In this document: one piece after another, positions 36,195-45,225 of the stretch
Layout: the number at the start of each line of letters is the position of its first letter
Position numbering within the stretch: position 1 is the stretch's first letter
DNA from: Desulfoplanes formicivorans
GTDB lineage: Bacteria > Desulfobacterota > Desulfovibrionia > Desulfovibrionales > Desulfomicrobiaceae
Direction: 5' to 3'
DNA length: 64,000 nucleotides
Assembly (NCBI RefSeq): GCF_001748225.1
Contig: NZ_BDFE01000017.1
Span: 186,001-250,000 of the forward strand
Notes under the pieces: generated by a model
What the model saw: the letters and a program-made list of their open reading frames with translations, nothing else
Databases searched by the model: none
Told to the model about the DNA's origin: nothing
Program-made: the position numbers and the translations under genes

Positions 36195-37271
36195 ATGCTC
36201 ATTCGCATCGAGTCATCCATCTTCACGGACCAGTTCCGAGACGGTTTTGCCTCCACAGGCATGAATCCGGAATTGATGCATATTCTTGTCTGGATTCTGG
36301 GAACTGCCGGAATCATCGTACTTCTAGGCCTCTTGGTACAGATCATCCGCATGCGCCTTCACCCCAGAAAGGCCGTGGACCAACTGGATGATCCCCAGCA
36401 AATCGTTGAGCTCTTCGGAAAATGCCTGACCGAACGCAGCCGTTTCGAAATCTCCTTCAAGGAAAATATCATCAAAACCAAGGGGATTTACTGTTCACTC
36501 ATTTCTGTGGACAAAGATGAAATCCTTCTTGAACTTCCCGATTATGTCACGCCGCGAAACGCCTGGATCAATCACCAGCTGGAAGGCTATTTTTCCGTTG
36601 CCTCCCGCGCCCAGAACAAAATCTATTACACGTTTGAATCCCATGTGAATGCCATTGATCTCGAGCAGGAAGGACATGCCTATCTGCACGTTTCCCTGCC
36701 CGCATCTGTCAGACTCGGACAGCGCAGAATGCATTTCCGGCTGGTACCGGACACCTCAACCATCCTTGAGGTCAAACTATGGTTTGCCCAGCACCAGAAC
36801 AGGACCCATGACCATGCAGGACCGGAAACCTGGGGCCCTCCCATGGCCCACCACCATCTGTTGCCTCACGACGACCAAGGGCCCTCCCTGACCGTCAGGG
36901 ACATCTCTGCAGGAGGATGCAGGATTTCCATCAAGAACAATCAGATGATCAATGCCTACTTGGACACCAACCGATCACCCGACGTGTTTCTGTTCTTCCG
37001 ACTGCGCAACCAGGAATCCGACCATCTCGAAATTCATCTTCTGGGTACAATCAGAGTCATTGTCTGCGATCCCATGAGCTCGACACGATCACTGGGTATT
37101 GAGTTCACCATGAACGGAGAGGTTCCGAGCCAAACCGGACAATACATCACCTGGACCCCCCTATCGCGTGAAGAGGGCCATCCAGAAATCGGCAACTGGG
37201 TGTTCAGGCAGCATCTGGCCCTGTTCCGACAGCAGGAAAAAGCCAAAGAAGAGGCTGCAATGGAGGCATGA
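36195..37271 (+). CDS. Membrane-anchored PilZ-domain protein, YcgR-like
   Basis: A 358-residue protein with one transmembrane helix near residues 28-50 (ILVWILGTAGIIVLLGLLV). A YcgR-type N-terminal beta domain is followed by a PilZ domain: the RxxxR-type RRMHFRLVPD (about 177) and DISAGGCRIS (about 236) are the cyclic-di-GMP-binding motifs. It begins 3 bases after the lipoprotein gene, so it may be part of the lipid-transport operon and link it to c-di-GMP. An insertion rich in His (MAHHHLLPHDD) lies between the two motifs. Confidence 0.8.
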   Translation: MLIRIESSIFTDQFRDGFASTGMNPELMHILVWILGTAGIIVLLGLLVQIIRMRLHPRKAVDQLDDPQQIVELFGKCLTERSRFEISFKENIIKTKGIYCSLISVDKDEILLELPDYVTPRNAWINHQLEGYFSVASRAQNKIYYTFESHVNAIDLEQEGHAYLHVSLPASVRLGQRRMHFRLVPDTSTILEVKLWFAQHQNRTHDHAGPETWGPPMAHHHLLPHDDQGPSLTVRDISAGGCRISIKNNQMINAYLDTNRSPDVFLFFRLRNQESDHLEIHLLGTIRVIVCDPMSSTRSLGIEFTMNGEVPSQTGQYITWTPLSREEGHPEIGNWVFRQHLALFRQQEKAKEEAAMEA

Positions 37272-37401
37272 CCCCCGAACTGGAAGGGATTCGCGCCTAT
37301 TGCGCATGCAAATCTTTCACGATATGTTTGATCACACCACGTTGTTATCATCTTGCAACAAGTACAACATCATGAAAACCAACATCAACCAGGGAGAAGG
37401 G

Positions 37402-38244
37402 ATGGAAGACGGCTCGGAACATGGCCACTTCTGGAACAAACTGCACAAATTGTTCGGCTATCGCCAGGATACCCCCATAGAAGAGGTCATCATGGAGGCG
37501 AGCGAGGACGGGGAGATTGAAAATGACGAAGTATCCATGCTTCTCAACGTGTTGCGCCTGGACACCAAGCAGGTCAAAGAAATCATGGTCCCGCGGACCG
37601 AAATGATTTGTGCCGAGGAAAACGAATCCCTCAAGGAGATTGCCGGTCTGATCATTGATAGCGGCCACTCCCGCATCCCTGTTTACCGCCAAAGCAAAGA
37701 CAATATCATCGGCCTGATCCACGCCAAGGATCTGCTCCCCTTTTTTGTCAATCCCGACAACCACAAGGTTGATCCGGCATCCATCATCCGTCCCCCTCTG
37801 TTCATCCCGGACACCAAAAATGTTCGAGACATCCTTCTGGAATTTCAAGCAAAAAAAATTCACTTGGCCATAGCTCTGGATGAATACGGCGGGACCTCGG
37901 GACTGGTTACTCTTGAAGATGTTCTTGAGGAAATCGTCGGGGAAATCGAAGATGAATACGACACCCCCAAACCCGAGGAAATTCAGTTCATTGACGACCG
38001 AAGAACCCTTATCTCCGGACGGACCTCCCTTGATACGGTTAGGGAGGCGTGTTCCATTGATCTGCAATCGGATCAGGTGGAAACCATTGGCGGCTTGTTA
38101 TGCGAACATGCAGGCAAGGTTCCCCAAAAAGGCGATCATCTGACCATTGCGGGCCATGATTTTGAAATCAAGGAAGCGGACAACAAGCATATTCTCTGGG
38201 TTGTGGTTACCCCGAGCGCACAAACGATTTCCCGTACCCCATGA
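37402..38244 (+). CDS. CorC/HlyC-like CBS-domain protein
   Basis: A 280-residue cytosolic protein with two CBS domains (about residues 55-175, with IMVPRTEMIC and DEYGGTSGLVTLEDVLEEIVGEI) and a C-terminal CorC_HlyC domain (TLISGRTSLDTV ... LTIAGHDFEI). Related proteins regulate Mg/Co efflux or are encoded with lnt and ybeY. I chose the ATG at 37402 behind GGAGAAGG; another ATG at 37372 gives 10 more residues. The DUF21 membrane domain is absent, as in CorC. lnt follows 49 bases later. Confidence 0.85.
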   Translation: MEDGSEHGHFWNKLHKLFGYRQDTPIEEVIMEASEDGEIENDEVSMLLNVLRLDTKQVKEIMVPRTEMICAEENESLKEIAGLIIDSGHSRIPVYRQSKDNIIGLIHAKDLLPFFVNPDNHKVDPASIIRPPLFIPDTKNVRDILLEFQAKKIHLAIALDEYGGTSGLVTLEDVLEEIVGEIEDEYDTPKPEEIQFIDDRRTLISGRTSLDTVREACSIDLQSDQVETIGGLLCEHAGKVPQKGDHLTIAGHDFEIKEADNKHILWVVVTPSAQTISRTP

Positions 38245-38293
38245 TCTCTGCCTTTTCTGAAGAATTTTCCTTGCCGTCCGGAATGGTCAAACC

Positions 38294-39838
38294 ATGAGTG
38301 CGGCCATCAAGAATCTGTATGGCATGCCCTTCTGGGCCTTTGTGGGCCTGACCACTCTGGGAACCTGGTTCGGATTTGCCAATCCCTTGATCCACATCCC
38401 GCCCCTGGTTCTGACCTTTCCCGCAGGGCTTGCTGCCATCGCTCTGGTGGCCCGATCCCCCAGGCAGGCGTTTGTCAGCGGTTGGATACTGGGTACGGCC
38501 GTGGCTACGCTCTGCCTGTACTGGATTGTCATCCCCGTTCATCGATACGGCCACCTTCCCCTGCTTCTGGCCCTGCCCTGTCCCGTTCTCATTGGCAGCG
38601 TTCTGGGCCTGTACGCCTCCCTGTACACCCTTCTGATCCATGGCACGCGCCACAGGCTGCCCTGGCCGCTTCATGTCTTTTTTGCCGGTTGCTTATGGGC
38701 TCTTCTGGATTGGGTACAGGAATGGGCGTTGACCGGCTTTCCCTGGCTGACCCTTCCCGGAGCCTTCAGTGTCTGGCCCTGGGCCGTTGATGCTGTCAGA
38801 TTTGTGGGAACTCATGGCCTTGCCGGCATCCTGGCGGCTCTGGCCATGTTCGCGGTGTATTTTGGCCAAACTCCAAGGGCTTTCATGGGCGTGGCTGTGA
38901 TCATCCTTGGCCTTGGTCTCCCCCTGCTGGATCCGCCCGCTCATCCGACAGGTCCAAACCTTCGCGCCATCATCGTCCAGGGCGGCATTGACCAGGATCA
39001 CAAATGGGACCCGACCTTCCAGAATGCCACGGTCAACGTCTACACCCGCCTGAGCCGCAACGCCTCTGCCCTGCATGGCACCCAGCTCATTGTCTGGCCG
39101 GAGACAGCCATGCCCTTCTACTTTCAGGACGACAACCACCTGCAGCGCCAGGTGCGCGACCTTGCCCGCCAGACCAATGCGACCCTCGTGCTGGGTGCAC
39201 CCGGCTACACCACAACCCTTGAGAATGCCCAGGGGTATGTTCTTTTCAACCGGGCCTTTCTGGTCACACCTGAAGGCAGAATCAGCTCCTGGTATGACAA
39301 AAGGCATCTTGTTCCCTTTGGCGAGTACATTCCCCTGTCGTCATGGTTCCCGTTCATCCGCAAACTGGTTGTGGGGGCCATGGACTTCTCACCGGGGTAT
39401 TCTTCCGCCCCCCTGGTCCAAGGCGACCTGTCCTTGGGGATGCTCATCTGTTACGAGGCCATTTTTTCGAACCTGGCCCAGGAAAGTGTTGCCCATGGGG
39501 CCAACATTTTGGTGAATATTAGCAATGATACCTGGTTTGGCGCCTCGTCGGCACCCTGGCAGCATCTCTACCTGAGTGTCCTTCGGGCCATCGAGCAGAA
39601 CCGATTTCTCATCAGGTGTACAAACACCGGGATTTCCGCATTCATTGACAATCGCGGCCATATCTTCGATACTTCCGAACTCTTTAAAAAGCAGACCCTG
39701 GTTCAGGATACGCTTAAACCCATTGAAGCGACGACATTTTATCATGATTGGTATGCATATATCCATGCCGGCTATGCCCTGTTCCCCATGCTTGTGGGAT
39801 TGTGGGCATGGACCCGTAAACCGGTTGCAAGGGCCTGA
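38294..39838 (+). CDS. lnt: Apolipoprotein N-acyltransferase
   Basis: A 514-residue inner-membrane enzyme that adds the third acyl chain to lipoproteins. The N-terminal half has about six membrane helices; the C-terminal half is a nitrilase-like domain with the catalytic triad Glu in WPETAMPF, Lys in YDKRHLVPFGEY and Cys in LICYEAIF. A final helix follows. Location after a CorC-like gene matches many Gram-negative genomes. Confidence 0.93.
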   Translation: MSAAIKNLYGMPFWAFVGLTTLGTWFGFANPLIHIPPLVLTFPAGLAAIALVARSPRQAFVSGWILGTAVATLCLYWIVIPVHRYGHLPLLLALPCPVLIGSVLGLYASLYTLLIHGTRHRLPWPLHVFFAGCLWALLDWVQEWALTGFPWLTLPGAFSVWPWAVDAVRFVGTHGLAGILAALAMFAVYFGQTPRAFMGVAVIILGLGLPLLDPPAHPTGPNLRAIIVQGGIDQDHKWDPTFQNATVNVYTRLSRNASALHGTQLIVWPETAMPFYFQDDNHLQRQVRDLARQTNATLVLGAPGYTTTLENAQGYVLFNRAFLVTPEGRISSWYDKRHLVPFGEYIPLSSWFPFIRKLVVGAMDFSPGYSSAPLVQGDLSLGMLICYEAIFSNLAQESVAHGANILVNISNDTWFGASSAPWQHLYLSVLRAIEQNRFLIRCTNTGISAFIDNRGHIFDTSELFKKQTLVQDTLKPIEATTFYHDWYAYIHAGYALFPMLVGLWAWTRKPVARA

Positions 39839-39928
39839 TGACTGCTACCTGTCGGGCTGTCTTGTCGGGCTTCCCCTTTATTCATCGCATCCTGACACCC
39901 CAACCACCTAACCGAAAAACTATTCATC

Positions 39929-41045
39929 ATGCTCCAATATGCCGATTTGAAAACCCGTTCACTGGCCCTTTTCGACTCCTTCACGTCCATATGGAGGCGT
40001 CTTTGACCTGAAAAGCAAGCAGGAACGCCTTCAGGAAATTGAATCCCAGTTGTCCCGGCCGGGTGCATGGGACAATCCCGAAGCCCTCACGCCCATTCTT
40101 CAGGAAAAAACCCAGCTCGAGGAAGAAATCACCAAATGGACTCAGCTCGAGCAAACCAAGACCAATGTGCAGGAATGGCTTGAGCTTGCCGAAGATGACC
40201 CCGGCGAGGAAACCCTTGAAGTGCTCCAAGGAGAGATCAATCAGCTTGAAAGCCGGTTGCGTCTGGCCGAAATGGAAACACTGCTCTCCGGGCCCCATGA
40301 TACGGCCGCAGCCATTGTCGACATCCATCCCGGCGCAGGGGGCACCGACTCCCAGGACTGGGCGGAAATGCTGCTGCGCATGTACAGGCGGTGGGCCGAA
40401 TCCAAGGGGTTCAAGGTCGAATTTCTCAACTACATTCCCGGAGATGAAGCCGGTATCAAAAGCGTCACCCTGCAGATCACCGGCCCCCACGCCTATGGCC
40501 TGCTCAAGGGGGAAAAGGGCACCCACCGGTTGATCCGTATTTCTCCGTTCGACACCTCGGGACGCCGGCATACCTCCTTTGCCTCCCTGGACGTCTGCCC
40601 TCAAATCGGCCAGGACATAGACATTGACATCAAGGACGATGACCTGCGCATCGACATTTTCCGTTCGAGCGGTCCCGGGGGTCAGCACGTAAACAAGACG
40701 AGTTCGGCCGTCCGGATCACCCATTTGCCCACAAACATTGTGGTTCAGTGCCAAAGCGAACGCTCCCAGCTCAAGAACAAGGAAACCTGCATGAAAATTC
40801 TGCGGGCCAGGCTGTACGAGCGGGAACTGGAAAAACTGGAACGTGCTAAACAGGCCGAGTACGCCTCCAAGACAGCCATTGCCTGGGGAAGTCAGATACG
40901 CACCTACACGTTGCATCCTTATCGGTTGGTCAAGGATCACCGGACCAATCTCGAAATCAGCAATGTGGATGCTGTTCTCGACGGAGAAATCGACGGCCTG
41001 ATCCAGTCGTATCTGCTTTTTTTACATGAACAATCCCACCCCTGA
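39929..41045 (+). CDS. prfB: Peptide chain release factor 2 with programmed +1 frameshift
   Basis: RF2 ends translation at UGA and UAA. The first 25 codons start at 39929 and meet an in-frame TGA at 40004-40006 within CTTTGAC; reading continues after a +1 shift (codons 39929-40003, then 40005-41045), giving about 371 residues. The shift is autoregulatory: low RF2 slows reading of UGA and favours the shift. Seen are the SPF specificity motif (RISPFDTSG) and the catalytic GGQ (SSGPGGQHVNKTS). The gene overlaps the next by 20 bases. Confidence 0.95.
39993..40007 (+). promoter_or_regulatory. RF2 programmed frameshift site
   Basis: An internal Shine-Dalgarno-like GGAGG at 39993-39997, three bases, then CTTTGAC at 40001-40007. 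This is the same arrangement as in the Escherichia coli prfB site. Confidence 0.93.
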
Positions 41046-41892
41046 AACCTTGATGAACCAGAGTCTCGACAAGATTTTCAACGACCTTGAAACCCTCAGT
41101 CAGAGAATCAAGGCATGCGACTCATCCCGTGTCGCCCACTGCACTTCCGAAGAGATTCTGGCCCTCGTCCGGATCATCCGAGGCATGACGCCCGAACAAT
41201 GGCAGCAGCTTGGCGGGGAAGAACGTTTTCCCGAATGGTTTGCCGTTCCCATGGGCCATGACAACAGTTCCTCCCTGCAACACATTCAGGATCAACTGGA
41301 TCGCCTGGCTTTCCAAAAAAACCACGATCCGTTGACGCAACTCCCCAACCGCCACGTCTTCGATGTCACCTTGCAACGAGAACTGGAACGGGCGTATCGG
41401 TTCAAGCATCCCGTCAGTCTGTGCATTATCGATCTCGACGATTTCAAAAAAATCAACGATACCTACGGCCATCCCTGCGGTGATCATGTTCTCAGGAAGG
41501 TGGCGGACATATTGACCCGTGTCCTCAGGCAAACGGACATCCCCAGCCGCATTGGCGGAGAAGAATTTGCCATTATCCTTCCAGGAACGGGCCTGGTGCG
41601 ATCCCAGCGCCTTCTTTCCCGTCTTCAGGTTGATTTTCGCGCACTGCGCATCCCATGCTCCGATGACGAGGCTCCTGTTCGCATCACCTGTTCCATGGGA
41701 CTGGCGACCAGCAGGGGCAGGGAACGAATTCTGCCCGACAAGCTGTATGCTGCAGCGGATCAGGCTCTCTACAAGGCCAAGAAACAGGGCAAGGATACTA
41801 TTGAAACCGCACCTCTCATGGATCTTGCTCCGGTGCGGCAGGACACCCTTGTTCTCCAGGAAGAAAAACACTTCCTGTTTGCCAAAAAATAA
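41026..41892 (+). CDS. Diguanylate cyclase (GGDEF domain)
   Basis: A 288-residue soluble protein. An N-terminal helical region of about 85 residues precedes a GGDEF domain (about 100-260) with the active motif GGEEF and an upstream RQTD inhibitory site spaced five residues before it, so it should make c-di-GMP and be feedback-inhibited. The ATG overlaps the prfB end by 20 bases. Two PilZ effectors are encoded elsewhere in the window. The signal sensed by the N-terminal part is not evident. Confidence 0.88.
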   Translation: MNNPTPETLMNQSLDKIFNDLETLSQRIKACDSSRVAHCTSEEILALVRIIRGMTPEQWQQLGGEERFPEWFAVPMGHDNSSSLQHIQDQLDRLAFQKNHDPLTQLPNRHVFDVTLQRELERAYRFKHPVSLCIIDLDDFKKINDTYGHPCGDHVLRKVADILTRVLRQTDIPSRIGGEEFAIILPGTGLVRSQRLLSRLQVDFRALRIPCSDDEAPVRITCSMGLATSRGRERILPDKLYAAADQALYKAKKQGKDTIETAPLMDLAPVRQDTLVLQEEKHFLFAKK

Positions 41893-41910
41893 CCCCCATT
41901 GGATTAAATC

Positions 41911-42750
41911 ATGACTGCAACCAATTCCACCATGAGCATAGCCATTGTCAGCGGCAAGGGCGGTGTCGGCAAGACCAACATCTCCCTCAATCTCGGCTAC
42001 GCTCTTTCCCAGCTTGGTCATCCCACCCTGATCATGGATGCTGACCTCGGTTTGGCCAATCTGGATGTTTTGCTCGGCATTTCTCCTGAATACAACATCC
42101 AGGATGTCATTACCAAAGATGTTGCCCCCCGCGATGTTGTTGTTGCCATCAACCAGCAGGGGCTTGACCTCCTGCCCGCGGCTTCGGGCATTGCAGATCT
42201 TGTGGATCTGGATGAAGACGTCCAGTCCCTCCTTTTGACCCGTCTGAAACCTCTTTTTCACGCCTACGACTATCTGCTCCTGGACCTAGGTGCAGGCATC
42301 AACCCTACAGTGCTTTCCTTTGCCGCCATGGCCCAGGAAAGACTCGTTGTGCTTACGCCCGAGCCGACTTCTCTGACGGACAGCTACGCCCTGATCAAGA
42401 TCCTGACGACCGAGCATGGAGTCAAAAATTTTCAAGTCATCGTGAATATGACTGATTCGACCCAAGAGGCTCGCCAAACTTTTGATCGTCTTTTTGCTGC
42501 CTGTCATCATTTCCTGGGGATCAAGATCCAGTATCTGGGCCTGGTGCGCCACGACAAGGCCGTAACCGAATCGGTTCGCAAACAGGAACCCCTTGTCAAA
42601 TGGGCGCACCGCAGTCCGGCAGCCCTCAATATCAAGACCATTGCTGAGTCGCTCCACAAACAGCGATCCCTGCTTGCCCACCTCATTGCCAAATCCTCTG
42701 TCCTTCGCGTTCCCTACGGAGCTCATGCCCGTTCATATTCTCAAAAATAA
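41911..42750 (+). CDS. MinD/FlhG-like P-loop ATPase
   Basis: A 279-residue deviant-Walker ATPase: SGKGGVGKTNISLNL at the N-terminus, MDADLGLANLDVLLG and LLLDLGAGINPTVL follow the MinD/FlhG pattern. Such proteins set the placement or number of flagella or division sites by cycling on the membrane. The C-terminus lacks a clear amphipathic MinD-type tail, which favours FlhG/YlxH-like. It starts 18 bases after the cyclase gene. No flagellar genes are in the window. Confidence 0.82.
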   Translation: MTATNSTMSIAIVSGKGGVGKTNISLNLGYALSQLGHPTLIMDADLGLANLDVLLGISPEYNIQDVITKDVAPRDVVVAINQQGLDLLPAASGIADLVDLDEDVQSLLLTRLKPLFHAYDYLLLDLGAGINPTVLSFAAMAQERLVVLTPEPTSLTDSYALIKILTTEHGVKNFQVIVNMTDSTQEARQTFDRLFAACHHFLGIKIQYLGLVRHDKAVTESVRKQEPLVKWAHRSPAALNIKTIAESLHKQRSLLAHLIAKSSVLRVPYGAHARSYSQK

Positions 42751-42822
42751 CCGGGATATCCGTATCCGCCCCCCTGTACTTGCCCTTAGCATGCACAGGT
42801 TGTCCTTTTTTGCAAAAAAAAC

Positions 42823-42858
42823 TTGACCTTGACTTTAATTATCAACAATATTTAAACT
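42823..42858 (+). promoter_or_regulatory. Candidate promoter of the HU gene
   Basis: Tandem TTGACC (42823) and TTGACT (42829) elements lie in an AT-rich stretch; TTGACT with TAAACT at 42853-42858 has 18-base spacing. The HU ATG is 60 bases downstream. Confidence 0.4.
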
Positions 42859-42918
42859 ATTAAACTTAGTTGAAGCATTCTTTGCCACCCTCAACCTTCC
42901 CATACAGAGGACGCTGTC

Positions 42919-43194
42919 ATGAACAAAAGTGAACTGATTAAAACAGTGGCAGAAGAAAACGATATCTCCATGGATGAGGCCGTTACGGTTGTGAACACCT
43001 TTTTTGATTGCATCCGGGAAGAACTTTTGCAGGGAAACCGGGTTGAAATCCGCGGATTCGGCAGTTTCAAAATTAAGGAATATGAAGGATACAAGGGCCG
43101 CAATCCCAAGTCTGGAGAACAGGTAGAGGTCAAACCCAAAAAACTTCCCTTTTTCCGTCCAGGCAAGGAACTCAAGGAATTTCTGAACAAGTAG
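42919..43194 (+). CDS. HU/IHF-family DNA-binding protein
   Basis: A 91-residue dimeric nucleoid protein. The family signature GFGSFKIKEYEGYKGRNPKSG and the arm residues GRNPKSGEQVEVKPKKLPFFRPGK, split here around its Pro, are intact. It bends and compacts DNA. AGAGGA lies before the ATG. Its own AT-rich promoter region separates it from the MinD-like gene. HU and IHF beta cannot be firmly told apart here. Confidence 0.93.
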   Translation: MNKSELIKTVAEENDISMDEAVTVVNTFFDCIREELLQGNRVEIRGFGSFKIKEYEGYKGRNPKSGEQVEVKPKKLPFFRPGKELKEFLNK

Positions 43195-43209
43195 CCTCGG
43201 CCCCCTCTT

Positions 43210-44121
43210 ATGCGTGCATTACGAATTCCTGTCTGGCTTTTTCTGCTGGTTCTGACCTTCTTTCAGCCCAAGGCATGGGCAGAACCAGCCCTGACCATTC
43301 TTTACACTGCCAATTCCTGGGGCCACTACCGGCCCATCAAAGCCTGACAGGGAAAAGCCATTGGGGGCATGGCCCGGCGGGCCACCATCTTCTCCAAATA
43401 CGATCAAGCTGACACCCTACGCATTGCAGGGCCGTATGAGTTGGCACAACGGGATCCCGTACACCCCTGGGATCCCCAACGTCTCAAACTCTTGATTAGA
43501 GGTTATCAACGTCTCGATTATCACCTCGGTGTTCTCGGGCCATCGGAAACAAGGGCCATGTCCATGCTTTCGGACGTACAACCCGATACATGGTTCCAGA
43601 TGGATTCTCATCCCCGGGTCCATTCCCTGCCCACGCGCAGGGGGCTGGTCCTGGCCGTGATTTTTCCTGCTCTCGACACGACTAAGGAGCCTTTACCCCC
43701 ATCCATGAGCAGGGAACTCGTCACCACGCTGACCAGCCTCAGAAAGAATCATCCCAAGGCCCTGATTGTGGGCATCAGTTCCTGGGGCAGACAGCATGAA
43801 CGCCGATTTGTCGATCAGCATGAGGGACTGTGTGACATTCTTCTGGGAAGTGGTCCCGGTTCCGGCCTGACATCGACTCTTTCGACCCATGCCAGGACCC
43901 TTTGGACCCGGGCCTTTACCAAGGGAAGGACCGTGAACAAAATGACCATCAAGGAGTTTCCCTCACCGAACAGCTCATTTCACTGGCAGACCGGGCGGAA
44001 CATTGCCGTCAAGCTTGTGGTCCTTGACGACAAGATCCAGAACAACCCCGCCATGGAGGCCATCCTGGCACCGCTCGACACACCGGCAGCACACGGCAAA
44101 ACCTCATCGTGCGGCCAATGA
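43210..44121 (+). CDS. UshA-like protein with in-frame TGA, probable selenoprotein
   Basis: Read through one TGA (43345-43347, codon 46), this is a 303-residue periplasmic protein. It has a signal peptide (PVWLFLLVLTFFQPKAWA) and the metallophosphatase-like start ILYTANSWGHY; after the TGA come QGKAIGGMARRATIF and VVIGI-like strands including GISSWGRQHERRF. Both sides of the TGA belong to one protein family in the same frame, as known for UshA-like (seleno)proteins of delta-proteobacteria. A hairpin just downstream could act as SECIS. If the codon is not decoded as Sec, the gene is a nonsense pseudogene. It starts 15 bases after the HU gene. Confidence 0.75.
43345..43384 (+). promoter_or_regulatory. 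UGA codon with SECIS-like hairpin
   Basis: The TGA at 43345-43347 is followed by TGGCCC (43370-43375), a GGC loop and GGGCCA (43379-43384). A competing shorter stem is GCCAT (43357-43361) with ATGGC (43369-43373). Distance to the loop and a G at its start fit bacterial SECIS elements, but the match is by eye. Confidence 0.5.
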
Positions 44122-44328
44122 GCCCACGTGCCCTTCATGTTGCAATCCTTTTCTGATACCTTGTCCGCGCACAGGCATCGCTCTTGCCTTCCCATCGGTT
44201 ACCAGGTCCCCCGCTTGTTGACGCGCATGCTCAAATGCGCGGGGAGTTCAACCCATGGCAGCTTCGGCTGATGCGTTTGTTCACGGACCAATCATCACCT
44301 CAACCTTTTCCACGCAAAGGAATTCAGT

Positions 44329-45183
44329 ATGCGCACATCACCGGAAAAGGCCATTGCCTTTTATAAAATGCAGGGCAGTGGCAATGACTTCATACTTGTT
44401 GATAACCGCTATCTCGGCCTGCCCACCGAGGTCATGCCCCATTGGGCCAAAGCCTTGTGTGCCCGTGCTTTTGGCATTGGTGCCGATGGCCTCATTTTCA
44501 TCGACAAGGCCCCGTCAGGTGAACAGGTCGATTACAGGTGGCATTTCTACAATGCTGATGGTTCCAGGGCTGAAATGTGCGGCAACGGATCACGATGTGT
44601 GGCCCGGCTGGCCTTTGAACTGGGCATTGCCGGCCCAAACCAGGTATTCATGACAGATGCTGGCCCCATACAGGCACACATCATTGAACAAACCGGACAC
44701 ATCAAGGTACAGCTTACCCGACCCCAAGATCTCAAGCTCAATATCTCCCTTGCCATGGATACCGGGGAAGCCATGCAGGTCCATTTCGTCAACACCGGAG
44801 TGCCCCACACGGTGGTGCTTACCGACCATGTCAAGGCCATCAACGTGCTTGATCTCGGGAACACCATCAGGTTCCATGACCATTTCGCCCCCAACGGAAC
44901 CAACGTGAATTTTGTTCAGATAGAGGACCTGGACCATATACTCTTGCGCACCTATGAGCGGGGGGTTGAAAATGAAACCTATGCCTGCGGTACCGGGGCC
45001 TGCGCGGCTGTCTATGTGGCCCATGCCCTGAGAAAATGTTCCGAGCATGTATCCGTAACCACCTCTGGCGGAGAAAAACTTGTTGTCCACCTTGAAAATG
45101 ACGACATCTTCCTTCAGGGTGACGCCGTCATCGTGTATACGGGAAGCATGAATCCGGAAACGTTCGGCCTCACGGTCGGCTGA
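44329..45183 (+). CDS. dapF: Diaminopimelate epimerase
   Basis: A 284-residue enzyme that converts LL- to meso-diaminopimelate for lysine and peptidoglycan. The two catalytic cysteines lie in EMCGNGSRC and YACGTGACA, the pattern of an active PLP-independent epimerase; the N-terminal KMQGSGNDFI is typical. dapA follows 42 bases later. The gap before the gene (44122-44328) shows no other gene. Confidence 0.95.
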   Translation: MRTSPEKAIAFYKMQGSGNDFILVDNRYLGLPTEVMPHWAKALCARAFGIGADGLIFIDKAPSGEQVDYRWHFYNADGSRAEMCGNGSRCVARLAFELGIAGPNQVFMTDAGPIQAHIIEQTGHIKVQLTRPQDLKLNISLAMDTGEAMQVHFVNTGVPHTVVLTDHVKAINVLDLGNTIRFHDHFAPNGTNVNFVQIEDLDHILLRTYERGVENETYACGTGACAAVYVAHALRKCSEHVSVTTSGGEKLVVHLENDDIFLQGDAVIVYTGSMNPETFGLTVG

Positions 45184-45225
45184 ATCATGTCTCCATCCTT
45201 CAATCAGCCTTAACAGGAGGAATCC

